Positions 12,391 through 27,300 of a stretch of DNA of 64,000 bases are shown piece after piece. Within the stretch, counting starts at the first letter, position 1; the number at the start of each line of letters is the position of its first letter. Origin of the DNA: Hippasteria phrygiana. Taxonomy: Eukaryota; Echinodermata; Asteroidea; Valvatida; Goniasteridae. The stretch covers positions 2,046,001-2,110,000 of the forward strand of contig JAZGUH010000056.1 in assembly GCA_037893225.1 (NCBI GenBank). The letters are read 5' to 3'. The translations under genes were made by a program, and so were the position numbers. The notes under the pieces were generated by a model, which ran no database searches, had not been told where the DNA came from, and worked only from the letters and a program-made list of their open reading frames with translations.

Positions 12391-15300
12391 GTGGTACTAG
12401 GCTGTTGTTTGCTTAGCATGTTTTGGCTGGTAAAAGCAAGACTTTTTTGTGCTAAGTTTTTGTGCTTGGCATGCCCACGACATTGGCCTCTATGCAGTGG
12501 TCACCTCTGTCAGATTCCCTTGGTGCATTATATAGGTTTAAATAGTACCAGTCTATTTTGAAAAGCATCAGGACGATTGATGGTAACAATTGAAGGATCA
12601 ATTCCTGCCTCTTTCTTAAATCATGCCTTCCATTTTCTAGTCAACGCTCTTCATGCTTTTGCCAACTTGCCAAAATTTCAGCACAGTCACTTCATGCCAA
12701 ATGTTCTTGCCCTGTTATTGTGTTAATGACACCATTATGCGACGGCCCATTAATATTTGTCGCAGGTGCAGATCGGGGCACAATTTCATGCCATATTTTG
12801 TGCTAATGGCCTGCAATTCTGTGCTAACCGAGCTAGCAAAGAAATTCTGCGCTAACCGAGCTAGCAAAAAAATTCTGCGCTAACCGAGCTAGCAAAGAAA
12901 TTCTGCTCCTGCTAGTTTTCTTGGTTCATTATGAAAAAAATTAATAAAACAAATTGTACCCAACGGTTTTCTTCAGTTTGTACCATAATCATGTTCTGCT
13001 CTCATGCAGAGCAGCTGTGTGTGTGTGTCTATTGGCTAAAGCCTTATAGCCCGTTCTCAATTGAACAATTTCTACGCGAATGCTGTGCGACTACCAACTC
13101 GCACAGGGTGTACAGGAGTCGCACGGCAGTCTGTTGATGATTTGCACAGGTTGTAGGGGTGTCGTGTGTAATTCGGACGGGTCGCATGCCCGTTCAAGTT
13201 TTTTCAAATGTTGAAAATGTCCATACGTCTCACGGTTCACATAGTTCGCATGGGGGTCGCGCGGCAGTCGCACGGCAGTCGCACGGCAGTCGCACGGCAG
13301 TCGCACGGCAGTCGCACGGCAGTCGCACGGCAGTCGCACGGCAGTCGCACGGCAGTCGCACGGCAGTCGCACGGCAGTCGCACGGCAGTCGCACGGCAGT
13401 CGCACGGCAGTCGCACGGCAGTCGCACGGCAGTCGCACGGCAGTCGCACGGCAGTCGCACGGCAGTCGCACGGCAGTCGCACGGCAGTCGCACGGCAGTC
13501 GCACGGCAGTCGCACGGCAGTCGCACGGCAGTCGCACGGCAGTCGCACGGCAGTCGCACGGCAGTCGCACGGCAGTCGCACGGCAGTCGCACGGCAGTCG
13601 CATAGGTCGCACGGCAGTCGCACGGCAGTCGCATAGGTCGCACGGGAGTCGCACGGGAGTCGCATAGGTCGCACGGGAGTCGCACGGGAGTCGCATAGGT
13701 CGCACGGGAGTCGCACGGGAGTCGCATAGGTCGCACGGGAGTCGCACGGGAGTCGCATAGGTCGCACGGGAGTCTGATAGGTCGCACGGGAGTCTGATAG
13801 GTCGCACGGGAGTCTAAAGAGAGTCGCACAGCTCGGCCATGCCGTTCTTGCTGCCTGCCTGCTTGCCATCATATTCGGTGGCATCTTTTTGTTGTGTTGA
13901 ATACTTGTTGACTGTCAAACATTAAGTGCAGTTTGAAGATCGACACTAAAAGGCCCTGCTTTTATGTGATTCGCGCGGATCGAACAGCATTTGTACGGTG
14001 GTCGTACGGCGCTCTGATTGGTTGTATGGCGGTTGTACCGCATGGGCACAAGTCGCACGCGAGTTAAACAAAAATCACACGCCGCTTGCGCGGGACCTTG
14101 TACAGGTTGTACGGCAGTCGCACGGAACTTGAACCGTTATCGGATGTTTCGGAAGAAAAAGTCGCACGAGAGTTGAACGGCAGTCACACGGCAGTTATAC
14201 AAGTGAGACTGCGCGGGAAATAGACAGGGAAATTTGTACGGAAATCGCACAGCTGTACGATTTTTTTAGTCGCACCGCAGTTCAAGTGAGAACGGGCTAT
14301 TACCAAGGTCCCCTTGGCCAGCAGAGACAAGGACATGGTGCTTTTACTCCCATTCATGAATACCCTTTTACTTCAAAATGCTTTAAGGGTCAAGAACTCC
14401 AAAAGTTTGCACTTCACATTGTCTTCCATTCGTAAGAAGTTCTGTACATTCACGCAGGTACCAAGCACTGTGTACATCATGCATGCACATCATGTGACCA
14501 TCTATGCCTGAATGTTGAATTTAAGCTCTTCCCATAGATTCAATTGGGGGGGGGGGTGATTTGGTCTCGCCAATGGTGGATATTACCCTGCCTGGCCTAT
14601 AGTAAATTCTGAAAATTGGGATATTTCCTATAATATCTATTGAAAATGTATCCTCTATATCCTATATAAAACTGTAGGGGTGGTAGGGCTGGCAACCTAA
14701 AATGTGGCCAACCGAACCACCTCCGTCTGTTGTATCCCTTCTAGAGTGGCTTATAGCCTTGTATTGAGAGACTTCCATAAAAAAATGTAGACACAAAATA
14801 GCAGCAGTGCTGATGAGCTCATCATGCCCAAGCTATATAGGGATGGTATGCATACAATTTTGTAGGATTATTTTGATGGTGCGACCCCGGACAGACATTT
14901 ACCACGGGGCCAGCCATGCGATGCAAGAATGCAGCCAAGCCTGACATGTTTGGCCTGTCCGTTTGGTTGCTGCCATGGCAATTTGTCAAACTCCCTTGTC
15001 TGATGTTTGAATGTACGACTTCCCTCTGAAAATAATCAATCCTTGAATCAATGCTTGAAGTTGGCAGATGGGACGGTGTATTGATCCAGGTAGGGGAGAT
15101 AGGGTGGGTTATGGATACAATCTGCTGGGGCTGTTAATTTTTGAATAATTTAGTATTCGATTATTCAAAACTGGGTTTGGCGGTACGGCGCCGATTAAGT
15201 TTTTCATTGATCAGCTGCAATTGAATGCTGCGCCGCCAAAAAATACCATCGACAAAAATGCGGCATTTGACACATAGCATCAGAGTCGTAGCTGTACTTG

Positions 15301-18300
15301 CTTATTTTTGTTCTTGAATATTCGAACCGTAAAAAAGGTATTCGAATATTCGGTTGACAATCGAATATTTAAATATTCGGTATATTCAGGACAGCCCTGC
15401 AATCTGCCTGGGGGGTCTTAAGAAAATATGTACACTAAATTTGAAGCAACTCACAGAAGGAATGACCATTTTGGTGTTTTCCATTAGTCACACTTCATTA
15501 AAGAGGATGTTGATTGCTGAGAGAAATCTACATCATTTTGTAGTTTGATGTAGATTAGGGTGCATTAAAATAAATTGGGTGATTATTTCTGCCGTTAAAT
15601 AGTTTTGAGAGCTGTTTTTATCAAGTCCCATCGATCCCGCTGGTGCCATTTGTCTGAAAGTCGTTGATGCGGGCAGAAAACAGCGGCCTCCCCCTTTGTG
15701 TCTAGTACTAGGCACAGAGATGTCGTCTTATGATGTCAGATTTGTTTGCTGCCCACAGCGATGACTTTTAGACAAATGGCACCAGCGGGCTTGAGGGAAC
15801 TTGATAAAAACAGCTCTCAAAAGTAACTTCATGGCAGAAATAATTGCCTGCTTTATTTGAATGCACCTTTAATCTACCTCAAACTACGAAATGATGCAAA
15901 ATTCTCTCTGCAATCAACATCCTCTTTAAAACTAATATATTTCTGTCCATTGATAACTGGCATCTACATGGTATGAAGTTTAAATTAAGAAAATGAGCTG
16001 GCATGACACTTTATACATAGTTTCTTTGGTTTTGTGTGTTATTGTTGATTAAACTTCCCTTGCTAGTTACCCCCCCCCCCTCCCCCTGCTTCGTGTCCTA
16101 CCATTTTTAAAGCTTCATCTTCCCCTTTCAATTCCTTAATGGGTCTTTCACACCTTAATGGCATGTGACCAAAATGTATAATGGAGAATGATAAACACAT
16201 TTTTGGGGGCTTTGGCCCATGTTTTATTAGCAAACCAATTTAAGATTTGTTGTACTTTTATTCCCACTCATATACCGGTATGCCTTTTTATTCTGCTTCC
16301 TGCTTTTTCTTCAGTTTGTGTAGTGGGGCATTCTATACATTTGGGATATTTGTTTTGGTGTCCCTGTTACACCTGACCTGTGTAATTTCCCATCAAGTAG
16401 CATTAGAATTTACTTCACACTATTTTGTACTTGTTTGGCAGGTACTTTGCTTTACATAATCACTCTTGGAGATAGAAGGCATTAAAGAATGTGTGTTGGG
16501 TCTGCTTGAAAGCCTGTAATAAGGCAATGCATTTGCATAGGATGGACAGATTGGCGTGGTGTAGTTTTATGTTGGACTGACGTCACTTAATGGTGACAAT
16601 TGCCCAAGCATTTCTTTTTGGAAAGTTTGATCCTACTATTCTCCTACTTTTTCCATGGGTCTGCTTGGGCCCTTCTGTCTGCATTGTGTACATGTCTGTC
16701 TATTTAACTCTTCTTTTGTGGTTCTATTGATACAGTGGAGATGTTCGTAAGGCACACAGCATGGAGAACCTTTTGCAGCAGACCAGCGATCAAAGCAAGG
16801 CGTCCTCCATCCCTCCCTCGCCCACGGCCCCTCAGAAGCTCCATCGCAGCTGGTCGGCCAAGAAGCGCAGCGGCAGCAACACGGAGGTGGACGCTGGAGG
16901 CTTCGGGAAGGACCGGACCAAGAGGTACTCCAAGCAGATGACCGATAGCCAAGGTAAGCACCAAAAAATCCAACAGGGTTAGAGGAGTGTAGAATTATCC
17001 CATTTGTGGTTGTTACAAAACAAGTGGAATCAAAGATCTAAAACAAATCCCTGACAGTACTGGTAATGACTGGCTCTCAACCAATAGGAACGGGTAAACC
17101 GTCTTAGGTATTTTTGAATGAAAATGTAAATCTTGGCCTATGAATCCATCTTCATAGTAGTCCTTGACCTTAAGTGGCTTTTATCATTGGAATTAATTAA
17201 TCAAACATGCATAGCTTGTTGGCTGTTTGACATGTTTTCACATGGGAGAGGAATGCACACTGAGCTCTCTGTACAGGCTAATTCACTGATTTTGGTGCCA
17301 AGCCACGCCCCTAAAAGACGACAACTGAAAATTGAAGCACAAATGCCACATACTGAGTCGAAGCTGTGATAGTTTAGACATGGCTTCATAACTGTTCATT
17401 ATTTTTCCGTCTTGTGTACAGATTGCAGAAACATAATGGGAATTGAAATGAATTCAATGGAAGGAAATTGAAAGGAAGGAGATTGAATGGAAAGAAATTG
17501 AACGAAAGGAAATTGAATGGAAGTTCAGTTCAATTCAGTGGACTGTGATTGTGTATATTTTTCCCATTGGGTCAGTTCTCTTTGTAAGGGTGCTGTCATT
17601 GCAACATAAGCCACGCCCACTTAAAGCTGGTATGTCCGAGCTCTGACTGAAAATTTCAGTTCAAGGCCATGTAAAAAAATTGTTGCTTAGCATCCCCGCC
17701 TGACCAACAAAAAATTTCAAATTGAATTGCTAATGGTGTTTGCATTAGATAAGGCAAAAAGAAACCCAACTTGTTTCCCTTTTATAAAACAAGTTTTATA
17801 AAGTTAATTGTATCATCATGTGAAAAAAATGAGCTTGCAGCTTGATAGCAAGACAAAAGTCAGGTGGGGGGGGGGGGGGGGGGGGTGGGGGATGCACAAT
17901 GTTAGGATATGTGACTTAACAAGTGTGTGGGTTTGAAGTAGTCTGAAAATAGAGGACGCCATATGCGGGAGTCCCCAAATATGATTGTAAAAACTGGGAA
18001 AAGTTGTTGTCCAATGGTTCCCGGGTTAGACGACTGATGCTGACTCATAATGTACTCACCATTTGTTAAGTGAGAGAGATGGGGCCCCGGAGTTTTCCCA
18101 CCTGCAAAATTTCTGATCTTAACTTCTTGAATATGGACGATGGCCATAACTGTGGTTTGAAAAAGACCACCTGGCCAGTTGACGTCCATAGGCGCACTCC
18201 TGCACTTACTCAATCCATTAATTTTTGAACTATAGTGTTCTTGAATGGGGGTGTAATGAATAGATAGGAGTTTCATTCGCGCAAGGATTGGAGGGGGGGG

Positions 18301-21300
18301 GGGGGGGTTTCCCATGTGCGATGAGTGGGACCACTCTATTCAGTGTCTTGCCTGTGGTTTGCGTTTACACTTGGCTGCACAGCCCATTCTTGGCATACCA
18401 GCACCCCCATCAATAACAGCTGGAGGCAAGGGGTTAACGATTTTTGAAAGAGTTATTTACGTTTGAATCTAGCTCGCTCATAATTAAGTTTTCATGGACA
18501 TTTTGCAAAGAATTGTGGTAACATCTCACACATTTGAAATTTTAAATTTGAAATGTCGGTATTAATAAGCTGGCTTTGTGAAACAAAAGTATTCCGACTT
18601 ATCCTACTTTTATCTTGAAATTCCTATTTTCCCCCTTTTTTTGCTACTTTTTTGTCCCACAACTCTGAAAAATGAAATCTCATTGGATAATTGTCCAAAA
18701 GGCCCATTTAGAGCACTTTCCCCACGCACCCTACTAAAAAACACTCCAAAGGGGCGACTTTCACATAACTGTCGCCCTATCCGACCGTGTCGCCCGAACC
18801 CACTCTTTTGTAGCATTATGTGTTGCCCCAACCGGCAATTGAGGAAAATTATACATAATGTCTATGAAAAATCACACAATAAAGGGCTTGTGCAGTACTG
18901 CAGAAACAATACCAGTCAGTATTGTTAAGGTGTCAATGTGAAACAAAATAATTATTTTAATTTTTTTTTCTTTCTTTTTTTCATTTCAGGGTGGGGGGTG
19001 GGGGTGGAGGGGAGAGGGTTGGGTGAGGGGTCTATGTGATGTGTTCTGTCAAAATCAGATACTTCTGAGCACAGTTCAAAATGAGATATAGCCAAATTTC
19101 TCTGTTTTCTACTTTTTGACATGAATTTCAAAATGGCATAAATTTGTTCAGTAAAGTCCGACTTAAACAATTAAATCACGATTGGAAAGAGAAAAATGCA
19201 TACTTTAAAAAAAAAAAAATTTTTTTAATCATTTTCTACTATGTGCCCAGAAGAGTCTGATTTTGACGGAACACATCACACATATGTTCCTAGTATAGGA
19301 TGGAGGGGGCATCTGACTCTTCTCATTACAATGATATAACCATTTACATTGGCAGCCTTATTTGAGGCGGTGGAGCACCAGGACTTGGACACAGCAAGAC
19401 TAATACTGGAAACCAACGGGCTGGATGTGAACCAGGTGAACGAGGACGAATTCACCGCTCTGGACGTCGCTGTCATGACCAACAACATGTCCATGGCTAA
19501 ACTGCTGCTCTCCTGCGGTGCCAAGGAAAATCCCAGATGTAAGTTTGTTAAAGTTTGGCCACAATAAATCTGTGGCAGAGGTTTAAAGCTGGTGTACAAT
19601 ATTTGCTTTCATAGGAAATACTGTAAAATGGACCTGTTTAAATTTTGTGTGCACATGAGATGCTGGGAAAACAGAAAAAAATGCGACGGGGAATTATCAG
19701 GTTGGGGAACTAGACTAGCAGGCTTGCACCCAATCACAGATGTGTATTAAACCAATTGCCAAATAAAATGTGGACTAACTAAAGTTGGTAAATTGGGGGC
19801 AGTATATGCAAAAAAAAGCCAGGTTTTCTCCAACGATGGTCGGCTGGCCATCATTGGAAATTTATTCAAAATCCCACTTTTATTGAAAATGACTGCACAC
19901 CAGGTGCCATGATTTCACAGGATGCTGTTATTTACTTACAGTCAAGTAATATTTTGTATATTAATTCAGTAGTTTTTTTTTTCGGGGGAAGGTGAACATT
20001 TTGAAAACAATGCAGTGTGTAGGTTTATCTGAACAAGTTAATCTTATAAGTGTTATACGTATTTGCGTCATTGTATTATTTTTTTTTCCAGTGCTAATGA
20101 AAGATGCCAGAGCTAGCAAACTCAGCACGCTTATAAATGAGGCAGAAATGCACGTTCAGGAGATGACATCGCACCTTGTGAATTCGGGGCTTGGCAGCGC
20201 AACAGGTCCCACTGGCTCGTCAAAGGTACGTCCAATTTTTTTTCTCCTCATTTGTTTCACTGTTGATTACTTTCAGATGTTCCTTTTTGGAAAATCTTTG
20301 ATCATTGTGGGTGGTTTATTTAAGTTTGGGAAAAAAAATGGTTGGGACTGTTGACTTTTTAAAAAGGTTTTTTCCCCCACTGATTTTGAACAGAATTTAA
20401 ATGGATGGTAGTTAGTGAATTTGATGCACTTTGATTGGAATGGGTTTGAAATTTAAAAAAATAATCTGGTTTTTCTGTAATATACACTACTGTATACAAT
20501 TTCTAGATAGGGAAGATCACATTGAAAATTGGACATTTTACTTTAAAAGTTGATTGAAAATGATAGGGCGTTTCGCTTATACCAAAATGACCTCTCACCC
20601 ACAGCGTGCATTCATTTTACATGACCCTTGATTTCTAGAGAGTATGATTGATAAACACTGCGCAAAAGCAACAGCTTTTATCCGGAAAAGCCCAATAAAA
20701 ATATTATTGTGAGTGGGTTAATAAATCACTTCTGGTCTCTGATTTGAATAACGCACTGAAACCATTTCCCCATCTATCCAAATCAAAATCCATATAAAGT
20801 GCTGACATTCGTTTCCACGTTTCTACTTTATTTGTTGACATTAAATGCATCAGTGATACATTTGCACAATCATGTTATTTTTGCAGACAATAGAGCAATT
20901 TGTCTTTTTCCTGCAAAATGTCAAGTTAAGCACTCCGTTGAAAATTAGTGTGATAAACGAGAATTGAAAACACAATAAGCTCTTGTGGGCGGTATTGGCC
21001 ACTGAGAAGATTGTGCAATCCAAGTATAGGTTGGTATCGGCTATGTTGTAAAACAGTTACTGGTCGTTCTAGTAACGTATATAAAGTTGTTTGACAAACT
21101 GCTTTTGTTTGTTGCTTCAGGATTTAGAGAAACAGTTACGAGACTGGGAGTGGAGATTCAGACTGCTCAAGAGGATGAAGGCTGGTTTTGAGCACGCACG
21201 TGAGTCAACCATTGTTGCAAAAAAGTCTGTAATTATGCTATGGTGCAAAAATATTGGCCAGCTGCCCAATGGTTTTGCTGTCGATTTTAAAAAGTTCAAT

Positions 21301-24300
21301 TTTGTTTTGACATCGTGGATGAGGATAATCACGGCTTTTGAAAATTGAAGGAATTGGGTCAATTTTCCGAATGTTTGTGTTTCTGCATTACTTCAGTTCT
21401 GAGCAGGCAGCCAGAAAAAAATTTAACATACAAAGTGCTAAAATCAGTAAATTGTGACTTTTTTGACTGAAAGTGCCTAGACTGTTTATTGACTTAAAAT
21501 GCGTCGGTGAATTTACATCATGCCGATGCAAAAACTCTATCATATGAGTAGTTCATTGACTTGATATCAACACTACCCTCACATGTCAAGAAATAGCTTG
21601 AAATTTGGATGATGAACAAGAACACTTTCAGATTTCAACAAAAGACTAACTTGCGAGGACTGAAAGGTTCCTTTGTATTTTCTTTCTCCTCTTGTCCTCG
21701 GACGTATATACAGAACCTGTTCATAAATGCTGAGAAAACAAAGAGAAAACAAATGCTGTTCTTGTCTGGTTCCCTGACCCTACTTCAGACGGAACAGAGC
21801 AATTTATAAATGTCAGGGAATTATCAGATCGGGGAACTAGACTAGCTGGCTGGCACCTATTCACGGGTGTGTATAACCAAGTAACTAAAGTTGGTAAATT
21901 TGGGGCAGTATTTAAATTTTTTTAAAATAATTTTCCAACAATGGTCAGCCAACTATTGCTGGAAATTGATAAAAAATTGTCTTTGAAATTACAGTGCACC
22001 AGGTGTCATGATTTTACAGGTTATCATGAAACAGCATACTTGATGTGCACTGTGCAATCATACTTTAGTAGTTTTGTTTTTTGATGTTTGCAAATGTTGT
22101 ACATTACCTTCAAATTCCCATTTCAAGTCCCAAATAGGACTCTCCTTTCACACTTAGAGAATTCAGGAGCATTGATATAAATTTTGTGCACAATGTTCTT
22201 GAGAATGTTTTTTATGTCGTGGGACATTTAGCGTCCCAGATGTTTCTGTGTGTGTGTTAAATAGGTTGTCGCATGTTGGTTGTCTGATTATAAATGATGT
22301 GCCTGTTCACCGTTTGTGTCAGCACTGTGCCTCAGCACCATTCTGCCTGAATGAGTTAATTACATAGGGAGGTGGCAGGCAAATGGGTTTCCTGTGAGAT
22401 TAATCGCTCTGTGAAATTGGCCATGTTCCCTTTCCACCGGGGGAAAAACACATGTTTAAAGTTAGTATACAACATTTGCAAACATAAAAAAACAAAAAAC
22501 TACTGAATTATTACGAAATACCGTACTAGACTGTAAGTAAATAGCAGTGTCAAGCATCCTGTGAAATCATGGCACCTGGTGTGTTGTTGTATTCAAGAAA
22601 AGTGGAAATTTGCATCGTTTTCCAATGATTGTCAGCCGACAATCATTGGAAATAGTCTGGTTCCCCGAGCTAATAATTCCCAGACTCTATAAATTGCTCC
22701 ATTTTGTCTAAAGTATGGTCAGGTAACCAGACTGCTGGAGTATAATTGTTTCTCTCCATTTTCCTAGTGCACACACAAATTTAGACGGCTCAGCGTTACA
22801 GTATTTGCTAGCATGCTGTAAAATACTAACCCCCAAATCCATTTATTTCTGAAAATTCCAGCAAAAGCAAATGGTGTATGCTACGATTTAAGTTTTCACC
22901 AGCACTTGGCAATTAGTTTCCTTAACCACGAGATATCATTTTTGTTGGTTATAGTCTAGAGTACTGATTAATGGGACCAAGCATAACTTGTATGTTATCT
23001 AAATGTCCTGCAGCCGATTTCATGAAACCGTGCGTAACTTACGCCATGGCGTAGGACTTGCGCTATAAAAATGTTGCACAGCTGCGCAACATCCATGCGA
23101 TACATTTCACAATTGCGCAATGTTGTATTTTGTTTTATATGGCAACTGTTTAAGTACAACAATCAAAATGCATGGAACAGTCATGACATTGAACTGTGAG
23201 GTGCCATTTTTAAACTTTTCATGTTTGAAACTTCGCTCCGGAAAAAAAATTGGTGGCAACTTTCGGAAATATCTCACAGGTAAACCTGCAGTGGATGATC
23301 ATTTCATTACTCTGAAATAATCTAGTGAATTTAATAAATATCTTGAGCAACTAACGGCTCTACTATGCTCACGCTCAGCTAGCGAAGTCATCATTTTGGT
23401 GTTTGTGCGGACAACTTAAGCCACCTAAAGCGAGTGCGTAAGTTTAGGGATCTATTTTAGGTCATTTGGCTAATAACGAGCAGTGCTATTCCGCAGTGAA
23501 ATGTACTACATAAACGCTGATGTTGTTTATTATTTATCACACAGGTTTACCCGACCATCCTGCTTGTGTCACGCTGAGCACAGCCAGCAGCACCTCACTT
23601 CAGGTTCGCTTTGATGAACCTCTCAATGCCAATGGCGCTGCCGTCACCAGATATAAAAGTAGGCAATGAATATAGCATTATTTCAATTAATCTTGGGAGA
23701 CTCAAACTTCTTTGGAATCAGCTCTGACTCTGTGCAGGAGTCGGGATTCCATTCGGAATAGACCACATATATACACGTGAAATGCATCGTGGTGCTTGTG
23801 TCCTTGAGCAAGGCACTTTGTCACAAGTTGCTTCTCTCCACCCAGGAGTAAATGGTACCTGTGTGGCCAGTGGTGGTAATGTGTTTGATTAGCCTGTGTG
23901 CGCTTAACTTGCAGCCGGGCCTGTATTTTTTTTATTTATTTTTTTAATGCAAATTGCCCATTACAAGGCCAAAGGCCACTCGAGGTGTGGGCTACAGAGG
24001 AAAGTGTTTAAGAACCAGCCCCTCACACTGAAACAAGAAAAGATAATCTGATCTCTTCACAGTATGAATAGGCTCGGGATGGGTAACTAGTCCACTGCAA
24101 GGCATTAATAATGCCTCTACCCATATTAAGCGTAGAAGTGCTATAGCCTAGGACTGGGCTTGAACCCACAACTTGCAGAGTTACCCGCAAACCATGAATT
24201 CAATGCTCCAAACCACTAGGCCATGGCACTTCCACAATGTATACTCCCCATGGAGTTGAGAAGGTTTCAGGAATGACTAATGGGCCTAATGAGCAGGGGT

Positions 24301-27300
24301 AAGAATAATATTGTAAGCGCTTTGATATAGTTTACAATTTGAGTGTTCTTAAATGTACTCTCGAGTGTGTATCTGCAGATGAGGCTCAACCCCTATACAG
24401 TGGGCTCGACTGTATAGGCGCTAGCCTCAAATTCTATTGATTCACGGTTGGTAAAAAAAAAACTGGTTTGCCAATTGCTGAGTGTGGTTTGTTTAACATT
24501 TTGAAATTCTAATGTAGTCAAAAAAATTTCCAAGGATGGTTTTAACGGTTTTTTTTGGAGGGTGCTTTTGAAAAAAATTCAAGAGATCAGAAATGCCAAA
24601 AAATGGTAGCCCATAAAACAGGAAATTTTGCAAAAGGTGCAATATTGGATGGCTGCTTGTTTAACTCAACTTCCCAAAATCCAAGGAGACAGACCTGCAA
24701 TGCTAGACATGCTTCTACATTCTCCTACATTATAAAATCATATCGTCACAGTCTACAGCGTTTCCATAAACCTGGTATGGAAATGCGCTGAAAGGAATGA
24801 TAGTACTAAAAGACAATTATGCGTCACTACCCATCCATATCCTTTTCCGACACCTTATTTATTCAACACTCTAAAATTGCCTTCCCTCTTAGCTTGGGGG
24901 TGATTAATTGCACCTGAGTGTTGTGTTTGAACAGGGGAATGGTCACAGTTTATTATAAATGATGTACAGAATTTGGCTGATGTTTATAATGGGCCCAAGA
25001 CAAGGGCTATAGATATTTTTAGATTCTTATTATATGTAACCTGTAGCCAAATTCAAATATACAGTTGTTAAAATCCCCAAAATGATTTTTCGGTGAAAAG
25101 TTGTTGTTTCTGTTTGTAACTCAGAAAGCCATAGTGCGACTATGGTCAATGATAATTGGGAGGGTACTAATTCAAAACAGGCTTTTGGGCATCCATGGCG
25201 CTGACACTGCAATATATTGCCTTTCTTTGTAGCTACTTTTATTTATTTTTTTGTCTCCCTGATCTGAAAACAGAATATGAACATATTCTGCAAATTCTGT
25301 AAAATGGCCTCACTGAACGTTATTTTGTTTTGTGCTCTTAGTTGAGTGGAGTTGCTCAGAGGATTTCTTCCCTCTAGCCGGGGAACACATACTGTACGAC
25401 GTCCGGTATCCTTCCTACAGAATACATGGACTTGCGCAGGTAATGATCAGACGTATTAAATGGATTTGATATAGACCCCTTGTTTATGGGTGCTGGTATT
25501 CCAAGAACGGGCTGTGCAGCCAAGCGTTAACACAAACATAGACACCACACTGAATAGTGGTCCTATACATTGCACTTGGAGCCTCCCTTTTGTGTGAATA
25601 AAAGCTTTGTTTGAAAAAGCTCCATCTGTTCATTATACTCCCATTCAAGAACAATATAGTTGAACCATGACAACCAGCCAGGTGATCTTTTTTTCAAACC
25701 GTAGCTATTCTCTTCGTTCGTATTCAAGAGGTTAACATACACACATGATCTGAGATATTGTTAGCTGATTAATTGATGACCCATTCACTATCTTTTACAA
25801 GCTAGGCCAGGGTACCATTAGTGGCTTGCTGTAAACTTTTGGTGATGTATCACAGTATCATGGCAGGAATCATCAATGGGACGAGATAAACAGACGGTTG
25901 TAATCAAATCACAAATCACTGTATTAATGTATTGGTGTGAGCAATGGATTCTTCTACAAAATTACTTTAAAATAGCTTGAGTCATGATAAAGTCATATTT
26001 TGGGGAAATATCTAATTTACTCATGCCAATCATGCTGGCATGCTCATTTTTCTTTTGAATTTAAGTAGTCTTGTAGCATGGCAGAAAAAAATGACTTGAA
26101 TGACTTAATATAATTGAACATCGTGTGAATTTGATTTGCACCAAAGTGATTCATATTTACATGGAAATATGTCTCATAAGCAACTTAAGTTGTAGATTTT
26201 CCAAGTCATTCTAAACTGACTTTAACTAAATTGCATGAAAGGTTCCCCAAATTTCTGCAATTTCAACTCGGACAACTAAGTGCATTGGTGAGATGCCGTA
26301 TGTGAAGTTGAGGTATATATGCAGTCCGACGTCTGAAGCTCAATTCTTGTGATTGCATCTTTGCTGCATATGTGCAATGTGATGTTATAATTAATAGGCC
26401 TACCTGTGGAGAAAAAAAATATATGCGTTTGTCTTTTCAACTTTTATCACACTGTCACCGCACTTTTCCTTAACAATTTACCCTTTAAAGTGGTAGAAAT
26501 GGGACTGAAAAATGCGCACCGCGACAAACGAAACAAGATGTATGTAATGTTGGGTCGCAGAAGCTCCATTGCGCATTTTGAACTACATGTAGGGGTGTGC
26601 ATTTACGGGTAGTACGGGAATCAGTACCCGATTGGGAAAAAAAGCAACAAATCCATATTAAATCTCGGAAATTGCTGTTCATCCAAACGTTAATACTACC
26701 ATCAATGCAGCAAGATGCAGGTGTGTACAGTGAGCTTTGCGGAGTATTGCATTTTCGCAAGCATCATAAATGTTAATCTGCTTTGTTTTTCTATGTACCC
26801 TGGTTTTCATTTTGAAAATTCTCCCCAAATGACATTAATAACTTTCTTTTTCATTGTCTGTGAAATTACTGAGTAATATGTTAATTCAGTTACAGGATAC
26901 TTGATTCCATAATCTGGAACTGGTTCCTGACATTAGTAGTCGGGTTCTACCCGGTTCGGATTCGCAGCCCTATTTGGAACGATTCTCTCACTGAAACGTG
27001 CATGGTTGTATTAAAGAATTGAGCTTCACACAGGTTGATGTATATATACCTCTGAAGTTATTCACCATGGGGCATAGCTCAAGTCTTGCATTTCCTTTTT
27101 GATAATCTGAGACATTTAAAATCTTCCCCAGGGTGTGAAGTACTACGTGAGAGTGTCAGCGTTCAACATGAAGGGTTTCGGTCCATCGCAAACACCCACC
27201 CCACCTTTTGCAATACCGTCATGTGAGTGCAGTGATTGATTTTTCAATATTCAGCCCTTTGGGGGTGGAGCCAGAGTGTCGATAAAGAGGAGGCGGGGCT

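Noticed and set aside
13254..13805. Repeat array that might be taken for CRISPR
   Set aside because: Units are directly adjacent with no unique spacers, and the context is an animal intron.
13091..13884. Long open frames on both strands over the minisatellite (up to 238 codons)
   Set aside because: An 11-bp unit free of stops in all frames makes artefactual ORFs; the translations are pure repeats without domain features.
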